From Rickettsiales bacterium (GTDB lineage Bacteria; Pseudomonadota; Alphaproteobacteria; Rickettsiales; SXRF01), in NCBI GenBank assembly GCA_025464625.1, contig JAOAUZ010000003.1, positions 124,001 through 188,000 of the forward strand: a stretch of 64,000 nucleotides of DNA. The letters run 5' to 3'. Every line of letters starts with the position of its first letter. Position 1 is the first letter of the stretch. The translations under genes and the position numbers were made by a program. Under the pieces are notes generated by a model, which was not told the origin of the DNA, made no database searches, and was given only the letters and a program-made list of their open reading frames with translations. Of this stretch, positions 9,742 through 18,656 are shown one piece after another.

Positions 9742-10719
9742 ATGGTCAGACCAACCTCAATAATAAAAACCAATAAAGAGGATAGCCTTCTCGTGGAGCA
9801 GTTTCTTGAGATGATGGTGTCTGAACGTGTTATATCCGCCGACACAATAGCTGCTTATCGTAGAGATTTGCTAGGTTTTTTGGGACATTGTCTCACCGAA
9901 AAAGCAAGATTGGTGCGTATATCTCGTGATTCTATAGAAAAATATATATCTTCTTTAAGTAGGTCAGGAATAAGTGCGCCAACAATTGCCCGTAAACTTT
10001 CAGTCCTACGCCAGCTTTTTGCTTTTTTATATACCGAGAATCATAGAATTGATGATCCAACTAGCACTATAGACTCGCCAAAACTACCGAAACGACTGCC
10101 AGCGGTACTCACACAATCTGATATACTTCTTTTATTGGAAGCGGCGCGTGGTGATGATTCTGCAAAAGGGATACGTCTGCAGGCTATGCTTGAATTGATG
10201 TATGGCGCAGGACTCCGTGTTTCGGAACTAGTTAGCCTTAAGCTGTCGGCATTGCAGATACGCGATGGTGGGACAAATATAGATGTTGATTTTTTGACTG
10301 TGCGCGGGAAGGGGAATAAAGAGCGCCTAGTTCCACTTAATGATAAATCTTGTGCCGCCCTTTCTCGTTATCTTGGTATCCGCTCCCAATTCTTGGGCGG
10401 GCAAAAAACTTCTATCTGGCTGTTTCCCTATCATCGCGCGGTTGGATATATAACCCGTCAGCAATTCGGCATTATGCTCAAGGAATTAGCTGTGAAAGCA
10501 AATATAGATCCAAAAAAATTCTCACCACATACTTTACGCCATTCTTTTGCCACTCATTTGCTTGAAGGCGGAGCTGATTTGCGGGTGATACAGGAATTGT
10601 TAGGGCATTCTGATATTTCTACCACCCAGATATACACACATGTTGCAGGCGACCGCTTGAATAAGCTGGTGCAGGAGCATCATCCTCTGGGAAAGAAAAA
10701 GGATAAAATATCAGGGTGA
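9742..10719 (+). CDS. xerD: Tyrosine recombinase XerD
   Basis: A site-specific recombinase that with XerC resolves chromosome dimers at dif. The 325 aa protein has an N-terminal SAM-like DNA-binding domain (about 15-105) and a catalytic domain with YGAGLRVSELVSL (first Arg), HTLRHSFATHLLEGG (His/Arg) and GHSDISTTQIYTHV (final nucleophile Tyr). The C-terminal stretch ADLRVIQELLGHSDISTTQ and the HHP tail fit XerD better than XerC. Divergent from aroK. FtsK, which activates XerD at division, is also in this window (59754-62075). Confidence 0.93.
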   Translation: MVRPTSIIKTNKEDSLLVEQFLEMMVSERVISADTIAAYRRDLLGFLGHCLTEKARLVRISRDSIEKYISSLSRSGISAPTIARKLSVLRQLFAFLYTENHRIDDPTSTIDSPKLPKRLPAVLTQSDILLLLEAARGDDSAKGIRLQAMLELMYGAGLRVSELVSLKLSALQIRDGGTNIDVDFLTVRGKGNKERLVPLNDKSCAALSRYLGIRSQFLGGQKTSIWLFPYHRAVGYITRQQFGIMLKELAVKANIDPKKFSPHTLRHSFATHLLEGGADLRVIQELLGHSDISTTQIYTHVAGDRLNKLVQEHHPLGKKKDKISG

Positions 10720-10796
10720 TTTATCTCCTATTTGCTTAATATAAAAATAGCCACTACAATTGAGCAATTATGAACCAAATAAGCGTATACTGATTC

Positions 10797-12722
10797 ATGC
10801 GAAACTCATTGGCACAACCGTCTTTATCACGCGATTTCGTATTGCTATCAGTAGCAGTCTTGTTCATTGTAATACTTATTTCTGGTTGGGTTACATATAA
10901 AACTTATAATAAGCATTCTGAACTTGTTACCATAGAGTTAGAAAAAGAGGCTGCCCGCATAGAAAGTACTATTTCTACGGAAATGGGTAATGCCAGCTAT
11001 ATGCTTGCTTCACTGGGTCGCCAGATTATTATTGACCCAGACCGTGACTATACAAAATTAGCTCAGGCGCTAAAATCATTTGATAATAAAAACCATATTT
11101 ACAGCATTTTCTCTTGGACAAATACTGACAAGAAAATGGTGATAAGTAGTAACAAAGGAGTTTTAAAAGAACCCGTTGATATTTCCGATCGTGATTTCAT
11201 ACAGCAGGCGGCTACTGATTCGTGGAAAATGCACATAGGCAGACCGATTGAAGGTCGGGTATCGGGCAGATGGGTGATCCCTGTCTCTATGGGAATAACA
11301 GATGATACTGGAAAATTCATAGGGATAATATCACTTAGTATTGATATAGAGGTTTTGACCAATCATATCCGTAATCTGGTGAAGCGTGATGGAGTTAGTT
11401 TTGCAGTGGTTACTAAGGATTTAGTAACTCTTACTGAAATATCTGATAGCAAAAATTTTATTAGTGATAACTTTCCTTCCAAGAAGCTTGTAGATGTGGA
11501 CCTTGATAAAAAGCCCAGTGGTTTAATTGCCAAAGGCAGCCTTCTTTGGGGGACTGGGATTTATGCTTACTATCGTGTTTCTGAAGATTTTCCATATATA
11601 GTAATGATGGGATATGATGCGAATTATAGTGATGAAACAGTTCGCACAATGCTTTGGTCTAGGCTATTATTAATTTTATCCGTAGCAATATTTCTTGTCG
11701 CATTCTTATGGATTGTGCGGGTGCGGGTTATCAAGCCAGTTCTTGATATTACAGAGATTGTTTCTTCCATATCGCGCGGAGAAAAATTTATGCCATTGCC
11801 TAAAAAGGGTTCGGTGGAGATTGAGGGTCTGGCGGCGCAAGTATACACAGTAAGTAAATATATTGATGAAAGTAAACGTATTGAAAGTGAATTGCGTAAC
11901 AAGATGTTTTTGTTAAAAAAATCTAAGGAAAACGCAGAAATTAATATGCGCAGCAAGTCAGAATTCTTAGCCTATATAGCTCAGGAAATACGCATGCCTG
12001 TAAATAATATAATAGGTTTTTCACAGGTTCTTAAAGATCAGATTTATGGAGCTATTGAAAATAAAAAATACAAACAATACTCAGCAGATATTTTTGCAAT
12101 AGCCAATCAGTTAATAAATAAGATTCAGGATATTATTGTTCATTCAAAGGTTGATGTCGGTTACATTGATTTGCAGGAGAAGCCTGTGGAATTTTCCAGT
12201 ATAGTTAGCACTTCTTTACGACAACTGACAGACAAGCTGCAGGCTAATGAAATTAGTATAAAGGTCGATCTTCAAGAGCATCTACCACGTTTACTGGTAG
12301 ATGAATTCAGGCTCCAGCAGATTATCATAAATTTATTGCTGGTCGTATTGGATGGAATTAAAGCGGATGGTTTCATAAGGCTTGAAGCAAAAATTATAAA
12401 CGAGCATCGAGAAAGACAGTTTCTTGCACTGACTATTGGCAATTCAAACTCTCTGCCAGTATCAAAGGACAGGCTATTTGCTCTTGCTTCAAGATTATTT
12501 GCTTCTATGTCTGGCGATACAAACGGTAATGGAAATACGAATGTACCAACTAGTGAATCGCCCGACCTTCGCTTTGAACTTGCTAAAATATTGGTATCAT
12601 TACACGGATGTGCATTGCACACTGAAGTTGTAGGAGAAGAAGTAAAGAGCTATGTCGTATTCTTTCCGCCGTCTCGATTGATTTTTGACGGGAATACAGA
12701 AGAGCAGATAAAAATGATTTAA
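10797..12722 (+). CDS. Degenerate membrane sensor kinase (pseudo-histidine kinase) with Cache-like domain
   Basis: A 641 aa protein laid out as a sensor kinase: TM1 (about 14-33), a periplasmic Cache-like domain (about 35-275; contains ISDRDFIQQA and GRWVIPVSMGI), TM2 (about 285-305), a HAMP-like linker (about 308-360), then HisKA-like (about 380-455) and HATPase-like (about 470-625) regions. The H-box reads AQEIRMPVNNIIGFS, so Gln396 stands where the phospho-acceptor His belongs. The N-box Asn is Val, the G1-box Asp-Gly motif is lost (TIGNSNSLPV), and the G2 glycines are gone (LRFELAKILVSLHG). It should neither bind ATP normally nor autophosphorylate. It aligns without gaps over the HisKA core to the intact kinase at 13368-14876, so the two look paralogous. 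A DivL-like regulatory role is inference. Confidence 0.85.
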   Translation: MRNSLAQPSLSRDFVLLSVAVLFIVILISGWVTYKTYNKHSELVTIELEKEAARIESTISTEMGNASYMLASLGRQIIIDPDRDYTKLAQALKSFDNKNHIYSIFSWTNTDKKMVISSNKGVLKEPVDISDRDFIQQAATDSWKMHIGRPIEGRVSGRWVIPVSMGITDDTGKFIGIISLSIDIEVLTNHIRNLVKRDGVSFAVVTKDLVTLTEISDSKNFISDNFPSKKLVDVDLDKKPSGLIAKGSLLWGTGIYAYYRVSEDFPYIVMMGYDANYSDETVRTMLWSRLLLILSVAIFLVAFLWIVRVRVIKPVLDITEIVSSISRGEKFMPLPKKGSVEIEGLAAQVYTVSKYIDESKRIESELRNKMFLLKKSKENAEINMRSKSEFLAYIAQEIRMPVNNIIGFSQVLKDQIYGAIENKKYKQYSADIFAIANQLINKIQDIIVHSKVDVGYIDLQEKPVEFSSIVSTSLRQLTDKLQANEISIKVDLQEHLPRLLVDEFRLQQIIINLLLVVLDGIKADGFIRLEAKIINEHRERQFLALTIGNSNSLPVSKDRLFALASRLFASMSGDTNGNGNTNVPTSESPDLRFELAKILVSLHGCALHTEVVGEEVKSYVVFFPPSRLIFDGNTEEQIKMI

Positions 12723-12769
12723 AACAATAAATTACAATTTATTCTTAATGTTTTACACTAAGTAATTAT

Positions 12770-13375
12770 TTAAGCAAATTTTGCTTTGTTAAGCCAAGAT
12801 TTTACCTGATGCTTTGTTTTTTCAATTTTCATTATGTCTTCTATTCTTCTATCGAGGAATGCCCAAGTTGCTTCTTGTCCAGCGCTATTATCATCTAGCC
12901 AAACTAATAAAGTTGATGAATATACCGCAGCAAGAGTCAGGCGTTTGCTATAGAAATTAAAATCAGTGGAGGCGTCGCCAATTCCAAACCAGATATTATC
13001 GACTGTTTCATAGAGTGCGCGCAGTCCGCGATGGGCATAGAACGGTAGTGAGTGCATGGCAACAGCTCTACGCACAGCCTCTCTATGTGGCATTTGTAGC
13101 TCAAGGCGTAGGCGGACAGCGGTAGTAATGCGCGCTCGGATTTTCATACCATCAAGATGGTAATGGGACAGAGCTTCCAACATCTGCTCGTCAATCATGC
13201 GCGAATAGGCATCGACAGCATCAATCGCACCACCTGAGAATACTCGTACTACATCAGTTTTCTTATAACCAGCCTCAATCGCTGCCTTACCAAGGGTTTG
13301 GACATTCCATCCATCAAACGGTACAAGCGGCAAAGCATTATTTATTATGTCGATGCGAGCTTTGGTTTTATCCAT
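12770..13375 (-). CDS. COQ9 family protein (ubiquinone biosynthesis)
   Basis: A 201 aa all-helical protein of the COQ9 family, which binds lipid intermediates and supports ubiquinone hydroxylation. Seen: a TetR-like N-terminal half (ALPLVPFDGWNVQTLGKAAIEAGY), then IRARITTAVRLRLE and, in the C-terminal domain, VDNIWFGIGDASTDFNFYSKRLTLAAVYSSTLLVWL, which is the COQ9 hallmark. The gene overlaps the upstream kinase gene by eight bases, so both are likely made from one mRNA. It ends near the degenerate kinase gene (convergent, 47 bases apart). Confidence 0.92.
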   Translation of the reverse strand: MDKTKARIDIINNALPLVPFDGWNVQTLGKAAIEAGYKKTDVVRVFSGGAIDAVDAYSRMIDEQMLEALSHYHLDGMKIRARITTAVRLRLELQMPHREAVRRAVAMHSLPFYAHRGLRALYETVDNIWFGIGDASTDFNFYSKRLTLAAVYSSTLLVWLDDNSAGQEATWAFLDRRIEDIMKIEKTKHQVKSWLNKAKFA

Positions 13376-14876
13376 TTTCTAGTTCTAGCTGTTTACTATG
13401 CAATATTTTTCTAGAGGGGGTGATTCTTAAACATTCACGAGGAAGCGTAACAGAAACTGTAGTGCCGATGCCAATACTGCTGTTAATCTCAACTACGCCA
13501 CCATGCAATGCAATAAACTCTTTTGTAAGGGCAAGACCAATCCCAATGTGGTGGTTATTTTTAGCCATCCAGCAGTTATCTTGCTGTAGAGATTCGCGTA
13601 TATCATGGCATTTCAGTTCATTTATGCCCACGCCATTATCATGTACAGAAAGGCGAATCCCACTTTTTCCATCACGGTCAACTTCTATGGTAACTTCTCC
13701 ACCAGCTTGATTAAATTTAATGGCATTGGCAACAAGGTGACCGAGTATATGTTGTATTTTAAGGCGGTCGATAAATAGCAACATATTTCCTTTTGGAACA
13801 TACGAGATTGAAACCTTGGAAGCTTGAGCGTGATGCAGCTGTGTTTTAATAACGTGTTTGATTAAATCATCAACGTGCATTTCCTCGCGTTCAAGAACCA
13901 CTCTTCCAGCATCAATATTGGCGATTTCCAATAAATCCTCAATTTTTGCGAGAAGATCATGCCCGCTCTCTTGGATATGGCGAACATAATTAGCATATTG
14001 CGGATTGTCTATCTCACCAAATACACCCTGTTCCATGATTTGTGAGAAACCTATAACAGCATTAAGTGGTGTGCGTAATTCATGGCTCATATTGGCAAGA
14101 AATTCCGAGCGCGCACGCAAGGCAAGCTCTGCTTCTAGCCTAGCTTTTTGCAGAGTGTTTTGTATTTGCATGCTTTCGTGGATATTTTCAATGAGGCAGA
14201 CATATTGATCTGCTTGGGTATGGATTGTGAATTGATACCAATAATATTTGCTATCAGAATGTTGCATCTTCAGGCGAAGAATTTCTACGCTTTTATTTGC
14301 CTCTGCCGAAGCAGATATTGGGCGCAGAACATCACTCAGTCTTTCACGAAAATCTGGGTGGAGAAGGGTGAAGAAGTTATCTCCTAATGCTGAATTTACT
14401 TGTTGATTCGTAAGTTTTTCAAAATTGCGTGATAGATAGGTGCAATTTCCAGACGGTGTAAACAGACACAGAATTTGCGTGCCATATTCGGTTAAATATT
14501 CGTATTTTTCTTCAGCGTATTTTCCTTTGGTTTGCAGAGGTTCGGAAACAGGTGAATCCAATAATTCAGAGCATTCATTTAATATGGAGTGTAATTTTTC
14601 TATCAATAAAGAATCACCAGCTGTTTTTCTCTTATGCAACTCATTCTTATACAGCGATAAAATATGCTCTGCTTCATATGACAAAACATCTCTTATTTCT
14701 GCGGAATTTTCACTGCCAATTATGATAGCAAGCGGGGACGACTCATCATCGGCACTAGCCGAGGTGAAATCTTCAGTGGATTGGCTCAAATAAGCTGACC
14801 GAAATTGCGAAAGTAACACCCTGTTTTTGCCTCTTTTTATCGTTTTTCTTCCCGTGGAAAAGCGTATGTGAAACAA
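13368..14876 (-). CDS. PAS-domain sensor histidine kinase, PleC/DivJ-like core
   Basis: A 502 aa soluble kinase with no clear membrane segment. A PAS-like region (about 140-235, with YLTEYGTQILCLFTPSGNCTYLSRNF split over its strands) precedes HisKA with the intact H-box FLANMSHELRTPLNAVIGFS and HATPase_c with N-box HLVANAIKF, G1 HDNGVGI and G2 GIGLALTKEFIALHGG. All catalytic motifs are present. The stretch from the H-box through the second HisKA helix (GFSQIMEQGVFGEIDNPQY) resembles PleC/DivJ cell-cycle kinases. It has no adjacent response regulator. It is transcribed with COQ9 (8-base overlap) and has the degenerate paralogue just beyond. Confidence 0.9.
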   Translation of the reverse strand: MFHIRFSTGRKTIKRGKNRVLLSQFRSAYLSQSTEDFTSASADDESSPLAIIIGSENSAEIRDVLSYEAEHILSLYKNELHKRKTAGDSLLIEKLHSILNECSELLDSPVSEPLQTKGKYAEEKYEYLTEYGTQILCLFTPSGNCTYLSRNFEKLTNQQVNSALGDNFFTLLHPDFRERLSDVLRPISASAEANKSVEILRLKMQHSDSKYYWYQFTIHTQADQYVCLIENIHESMQIQNTLQKARLEAELALRARSEFLANMSHELRTPLNAVIGFSQIMEQGVFGEIDNPQYANYVRHIQESGHDLLAKIEDLLEIANIDAGRVVLEREEMHVDDLIKHVIKTQLHHAQASKVSISYVPKGNMLLFIDRLKIQHILGHLVANAIKFNQAGGEVTIEVDRDGKSGIRLSVHDNGVGINELKCHDIRESLQQDNCWMAKNNHHIGIGLALTKEFIALHGGVVEINSSIGIGTTVSVTLPRECLRITPSRKILHSKQLELENG

Positions 14877-14985
14877 TTTTTATATGAAATATTGTATAAA
14901 ATTTTATGCATTATTTACAAATAATTCACACTTACGCCACTACTATATATAGTGGTATATAAAAAAAGGCACATTAAACTTGGTA

Positions 14986-15005
14986 TTGTTGCTCAAAAGC
15001 AACAA
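14986..15005. repeat. Short perfect inverted repeat in AT-rich spacer
   Basis: An 8-base stem (TTGTTGCT/AGCAACAA) with a 4-base loop lies between the kinase start (14876) and the glutaredoxin stop (15035). The surrounding spacer is very AT-rich and has another partial palindrome near 14938-14956 (CCACTA...TAGTGG). On the minus strand the T-run only comes about 18 bases past the stem, so this is at best a weak glutaredoxin terminator. Confidence 0.4.
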
Positions 15006-15034
15006 ATTATAAACAATGAATTAACAGAGTGTTT

Positions 15035-15295
15035 TTAATTAGCTAACAGAGCAGAAAGTTTTCCAGCACTTTCCAGCGCGTGAAGGTCGTCACAACCACC
15101 GACATGAGTGTCGCCAATAAATATCTGCGGAACAGTTTTGCGACCACCAGATTTTCTGATCATTTCCTGCGTCAAATCATCACTGTGAGTAACATCGATC
15201 TCTACAAAGTCATTAACCCCTTTGCGTTTCAGAAGATTTTTTGCCTTAATGCAGTAAGGGCAGTGATCTGTAGTATAGATAGTGACTTTGGACAT
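15035..15295 (-). CDS. grxC: Glutaredoxin 3
   Basis: A thiol-disulfide oxidoreductase of 86 aa, the usual size of GrxC. It has the dithiol active site CPYC at residues 12-15, TVPQIFIGDTHVGG (cis-Pro loop and glutathione-binding strand) and GCDDLHALE. It reduces protein disulfides and glutathione mixed disulfides in the cytoplasm. It stands alone, 53 bases past queG on the same strand. Confidence 0.96.
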   Translation of the reverse strand: MSKVTIYTTDHCPYCIKAKNLLKRKGVNDFVEIDVTHSDDLTQEMIRKSGGRKTVPQIFIGDTHVGGCDDLHALESAGKLSALLAN

Positions 15296-15348
15296 AAATT
15301 TCTCGTTGGTTAATATTGTTTGGTGCTAACATATTTTGGAGGTTTTGT

Positions 15349-16395
15349 CTATTGAACGTTAGCTGAGTTCAGCTCCTCTATTGCCCATAGAGTCATTTCA
15401 CATACTAAAGGTGATGTATCGTTGGTAAGGCATGAAATCACGGGGATTAGGGAAAAATCACCGCTATTACCAATAGCCACCAAAACATTGCGAATAAAGC
15501 GATCACGCCCAATGCGTTTTACTGGTGATTTATGAAATAGTGCGCGAAAAGCTGTGTCATCGAGTTTGACTAAATCTTTCAGTAATGGGGTTTGCAGCTC
15601 TTCGCGTGGGTGGTAAGCGATTTCGTTTGCTGTTTTCGCAAATTTATTCCATGGGCAGACGGCAAGGCAATCATCACAGCCGTATATTCTATTGCCAATG
15701 GCTTTACGAAATTCCAGTGGTATTTGCCCTTTATGCTCAATGGTGAGGTAAGAAATACATTTTCGTGCGTCAATTTCACGGGCGTTAGTAAAAGCTTGTG
15801 TAGGGCATATATCCAAGCATTTGGTACAGCTTCCACAATTGTCGCTTTGAATTTCATCTGGTGTTATTTTCAGTGTTGTAAAAATTGCTCCTAAAAATAG
15901 CCATGAGCCAAATTCACGACTAACCAAGCAAGTATGTTTCCCCTGCCAGCCAAGCCCTGCTTGCTCTGCCAGTGGTTTTTCCATCACAGGGGCAGTATCG
16001 ACAAAAACTTTTACCTCAGAGCTATATTCCCTTGCCAGCCAACCAGCTAGTTGCTTCAATTTTTTCTTTATTACGTCATGATAGTCTTTATTCAGAGCGT
16101 AGCAGGAAATATTGCCAACCTCTTTTTTTTCAAGTTTTTCTAGAGGATTCATTGGTGGAGCGTAATTATGACCAAGCATAATAATCGATTTTGCATCTTG
16201 CCATAACACACTGGGATTTGCTCTCCAGCTAGATCTTTCAACTAGCCAGCCCATGTCTCCATGATGGTTTTTAGCCAAAAAATCATGCAGGTTTTGTCCT
16301 GTTTCAGGAGGTAAATCGGCAGCACAAAAGCCAACTGCATCAAAACCTATTGCCTTTGCGCGGTCTGTAATTAATTTTTTTATTGCATCAGTCAT
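15349..16395 (-). CDS. queG: Epoxyqueuosine reductase
   Basis: Catalyses the last step of queuosine synthesis in tRNA, epoxyqueuosine to queuosine, using cobalamin and two [4Fe-4S] clusters. The 348 aa protein has KALAIG-type N-terminal RAKAIGFDAVGFCAADLP, FVDTAPVMEKPLAEQAGLGWQGKHT, and two ferredoxin-like Cys sets, CGSCTKCLDICPT and CDDCLAVCPW. A C-terminal HEAT-like tail (about 290-345) is present. It diverges from the nuo operon; the spacer holds the tandem repeat at 16441-16482. Confidence 0.95.
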   Translation of the reverse strand: MTDAIKKLITDRAKAIGFDAVGFCAADLPPETGQNLHDFLAKNHHGDMGWLVERSSWRANPSVLWQDAKSIIMLGHNYAPPMNPLEKLEKKEVGNISCYALNKDYHDVIKKKLKQLAGWLAREYSSEVKVFVDTAPVMEKPLAEQAGLGWQGKHTCLVSREFGSWLFLGAIFTTLKITPDEIQSDNCGSCTKCLDICPTQAFTNAREIDARKCISYLTIEHKGQIPLEFRKAIGNRIYGCDDCLAVCPWNKFAKTANEIAYHPREELQTPLLKDLVKLDDTAFRALFHKSPVKRIGRDRFIRNVLVAIGNSGDFSLIPVISCLTNDTSPLVCEMTLWAIEELNSANVQ

Positions 16396-16440
16396 GGGAA
16401 AGTTGTTAGTTGCTAGTTTGTGGTTGTTGGATATTTACTT

Positions 16441-16482
16441 TAACAACCAGTAACTAACAACCAGTAACTAACAACCAGTAAC
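16441..16482. repeat. Three tandem copies of a 14-base unit upstream of nuoA
   Basis: The unit TAACAACCAGTAAC occurs three times in exact tandem, ending 12 bases before the nuoA ATG. Just upstream (16401-16430) lie degenerate copies in inverted orientation (GTTGTTAGTTGCTAG and GTGGTTGTTGG), so the whole spacer could form a cruciform. No Shine-Dalgarno sequence is visible between the last unit and the start codon. It could be a regulatory site, an mRNA leader structure or a scar of a rearrangement. Confidence 0.9.
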
Positions 16483-16494
16483 TAGTAATAATTC

Positions 16495-16860
16495 ATGGAT
16501 CCAGTTGTTGAACAATATTTTCCTATTTTAGTTTTTCTTGCCATTGCTGTTGCTTTGGCAGTCATAATGATTTTTGCCCCGATGATTATCGGCAGGCAAA
16601 AGCCTGATGCTGAGAAGGTTTCGCCCTATGAGTGCGGATTTGAGGCGTTTGGTGATGCGCGTGGAAAGTTCGACGTGCGTTTTTATCTAGTGGCGATTTT
16701 ATTCATTATTTTTGATTTGGAAGTGGCATTTTTATTTCCATGGGCGATTTCCCTGCGCGAGATTGGTGTTGCTGGTTTCTGGTCTATGATGGCATTTCTA
16801 CTCGTGCTTACCATCGGCTTTATTTATGAATGGAAAAAAGGTGCGTTAGAATGGGAGTAA
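16495..16860 (+). CDS. nuoA: NADH-quinone oxidoreductase subunit A
   Basis: A small membrane subunit of complex I, 121 aa with three hydrophobic helices. It has KVSPYECGF-like [20 protein letters not shown] (the conserved loop Cys near the quinone site) and [25 protein letters not shown]. It is the first gene of the operon. The start lacks a clear ribosome binding site and is preceded by the 14-base tandem repeats. It overlaps nuoB by 10 bases. Confidence 0.97.
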   Translation: MDPVVEQYFPILVFLAIAVALAVIMIFAPMIIGRQKPDAEKVSPYECGFEAFGDARGKFDVRFYLVAILFIIFDLEVAFLFPWAISLREIGVAGFWSMMAFLLVLTIGFIYEWKKGALEWE

Positions 16861-17375
16861 ATACCGCTTCATTATCTGGTCAGGATGCCCTTCTCACTGA
16901 CGTAATGGAAGAATATAACGATAAAGGATTTGTCGTTACCAATTTTGATAAGTTGGCAAATTGGGCGCGTGCAGGAAGTTTGTGGCCGATGACTTTTGGT
17001 TTGGCGTGCTGCGCGGTGGAGATGATGCAGGCGGCCGCTTCACGCTATGACATGGATCATCTTGGTGTGGTGTTTCGTCCTAGCCCTCGTCAGGCGGATG
17101 TTATGATTGTGGCAGGAACATTATGCAATAAAATGGCACCAGCTCTTCGTAAAGTTTATGACCAGATGGCAGAGCCACGCTATGTGATTTCTATGGGTAG
17201 CTGTGCCAATGGTGGCGGTTACTATCATTATTCCTATTCTGTGGTGCGTGGATGTGATCGCATTGTTCCTGTTGATATTTATGTTCCGGGATGTCCGCCA
17301 ACCGCTGAAGCCCTAATGTATGGCATTTTGCAATTACAGAAAAAAATCCGCCGTACTGGGAGTATAATAAGGTGA
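16851..17375 (+). CDS. nuoB: NADH-quinone oxidoreductase subunit B
   Basis: The subunit holding cluster N2, the last [4Fe-4S] before ubiquinone; 174 aa from this start. Seen: [12 protein letters not shown] (the paired Cys), [15 protein letters not shown] and [14 protein letters not shown], giving the four cluster ligands. An ATG 21 bases upstream is in frame but would lie deep within nuoA; the MGVN start at 16851 fits the family better. The stop overlaps the next gene by four bases. Confidence 0.97.
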   Translation: MGVNTASLSGQDALLTDVMEEYNDKGFVVTNFDKLANWARAGSLWPMTFGLACCAVEMMQAAASRYDMDHLGVVFRPSPRQADVMIVAGTLCNKMAPALRKVYDQMAEPRYVISMGSCANGGGYYHYSYSVVRGCDRIVPVDIYVPGCPPTAEALMYGILQLQKKIRRTGSIIR

Positions 17376-18073
17376 GTGTAGAGCTGCCGCATGGAAGAAA
17401 TTTCTATATGATTCGCCATGCTGAGACTGAGGATAATCAAAATAAAGTTGTAAGCGGCAAGGCGAGCGAAACTGTTTTAACAGATGAGGGCAGGAGGCAG
17501 GCAATGGAGGCGCGACAACTTCTTGAGAAGGTTGAGCCACCCATTGATCGTATAATTACTAGCGAAATGCACAGAGCTATAGATACCGCAAGATTAATAA
17601 GTGATAGCGATGCTCTGCGCCATGTGCCGCACAGTAAAGATAGTGGAATTAATGAACGTAACTATGGTGCAGCAGAAGGAATGTCTGATAAAGAACGTGA
17701 TAATATTAAAAAAGCGGGCAAAAAAATTGAAGGAGAAGAGCCAAAGGATATTTTGAGTGCCAGAACGATTGGAGCGATTGCAGAAAAACTGCATGGTCAC
17801 AACGGTGTACCTTTATTTGTTACTCACGGTGGAAATATCAGGAGAGTTCTGGAGCATACGTTGGGTGAGAATGTCGCAAAACGTGAATATGTCACAAACT
17901 GCACTCTGTATGAATTTGTTGCGCCTCAAGAAAAAGGTGAGGGCTGGAAGGTAAATGTTCTAGAGCTTGATGATAATAAAGAAATAAAACGCCATAATTT
18001 TGGCGAAAGAACTTCTAAAGTAAGCAGGCTGTTTAGTGGTAGAAACGAAAGAGAGATAGGGAATATTCTATGA
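17372..18073 (+). CDS. Histidine phosphatase superfamily protein within the nuo operon
   Basis: A 233 aa phosphoglycerate-mutase-like phosphatase. The phospho-His motif IRHAET (His16) is near the N-terminus, followed by [39 protein letters not shown] and [15 protein letters not shown], which gives the second active-site His. The start is GTG, overlapping the nuoB stop as GTGA, and the stop overlaps nuoC as ATGA, so it is coupled on both sides. Substrate cannot be told from sequence; the family includes sugar-phosphate, nucleotide and protein phosphatases. It is not a complex I subunit. Confidence 0.85.
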   Translation: MSVELPHGRNFYMIRHAETEDNQNKVVSGKASETVLTDEGRRQAMEARQLLEKVEPPIDRIITSEMHRAIDTARLISDSDALRHVPHSKDSGINERNYGAAEGMSDKERDNIKKAGKKIEGEEPKDILSARTIGAIAEKLHGHNGVPLFVTHGGNIRRVLEHTLGENVAKREYVTNCTLYEFVAPQEKGEGWKVNVLELDDNKEIKRHNFGERTSKVSRLFSGRNEREIGNIL

Positions 18074-18654
18074 TATTTGAGGATAAATGGCTGGAGAGTT
18101 TTGGTGCAACCGCAGAAACTGCTGGTGGGCAGCAAGTTCTCAATGTTGCTGGTAGCAAGCTGTTGCCACTGCTAATTTCTTTGCGTGATGATAAGGACAT
18201 GTTGTTTACGCAACTGGTTGATATTGCAGGCGTTGATTTTCCCGAGCGTGCGCAGCGTTTTGAAGTTGTATATTTACTACTGAGCTTAAAGAAAAATGAA
18301 CGTTTGCGCGTGCGGGTTGTTACTGATGAAAAAACACCAATTCCTTCTTCTATATCTGTGTTTTCTTCGGCGGGTTGGTATGAGCGCGAAGCTTGGGATA
18401 TGTATGGTATATTATTTTCTGACCATCCAGATCTCCGTCGCATTCTCACCGATTATGGCTTTGAAGGGCATCCGCAGCGCAAAGATTTTCCTCTTACTGG
18501 CTATGTTGAGCTGCGCTATGACGTGGAGCAGAAACGGGTTGTGTATGAACCAGTAAAACTCAATCAGGCATATCGCAGCTTTGATTATCTTAGCCCGTGG
18601 GAAGGAGCAGACTACGTTCTTCCAGGAGACGAAAAGGCATCTGGTGCAAAATAA
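18070..18654 (+). CDS. nuoC: NADH-quinone oxidoreductase subunit C
   Basis: The 30-kDa peripheral-arm subunit, 194 aa, separate from nuoD as is usual in alphaproteobacteria. Seen: [40 protein letters not shown] and [21 protein letters not shown], the family signature. It starts by overlapping the phosphatase gene stop (ATGA). Confidence 0.97.
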   Translation: MIFEDKWLESFGATAETAGGQQVLNVAGSKLLPLLISLRDDKDMLFTQLVDIAGVDFPERAQRFEVVYLLLSLKKNERLRVRVVTDEKTPIPSSISVFSSAGWYEREAWDMYGILFSDHPDLRRILTDYGFEGHPQRKDFPLTGYVELRYDVEQKRVVYEPVKLNQAYRSFDYLSPWEGADYVLPGDEKASGAK

Positions 18655-18656
18655 AA

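Noticed and set aside
10797-12722. Calling this gene a functional histidine kinase
   Set aside because: His, Asn, G1 and G2 signatures are all missing in the translated sequence.
16441-16482. CRISPR-like array
   Set aside because: The 14-base units are directly adjacent with no spacers, so this is a simple tandem repeat.
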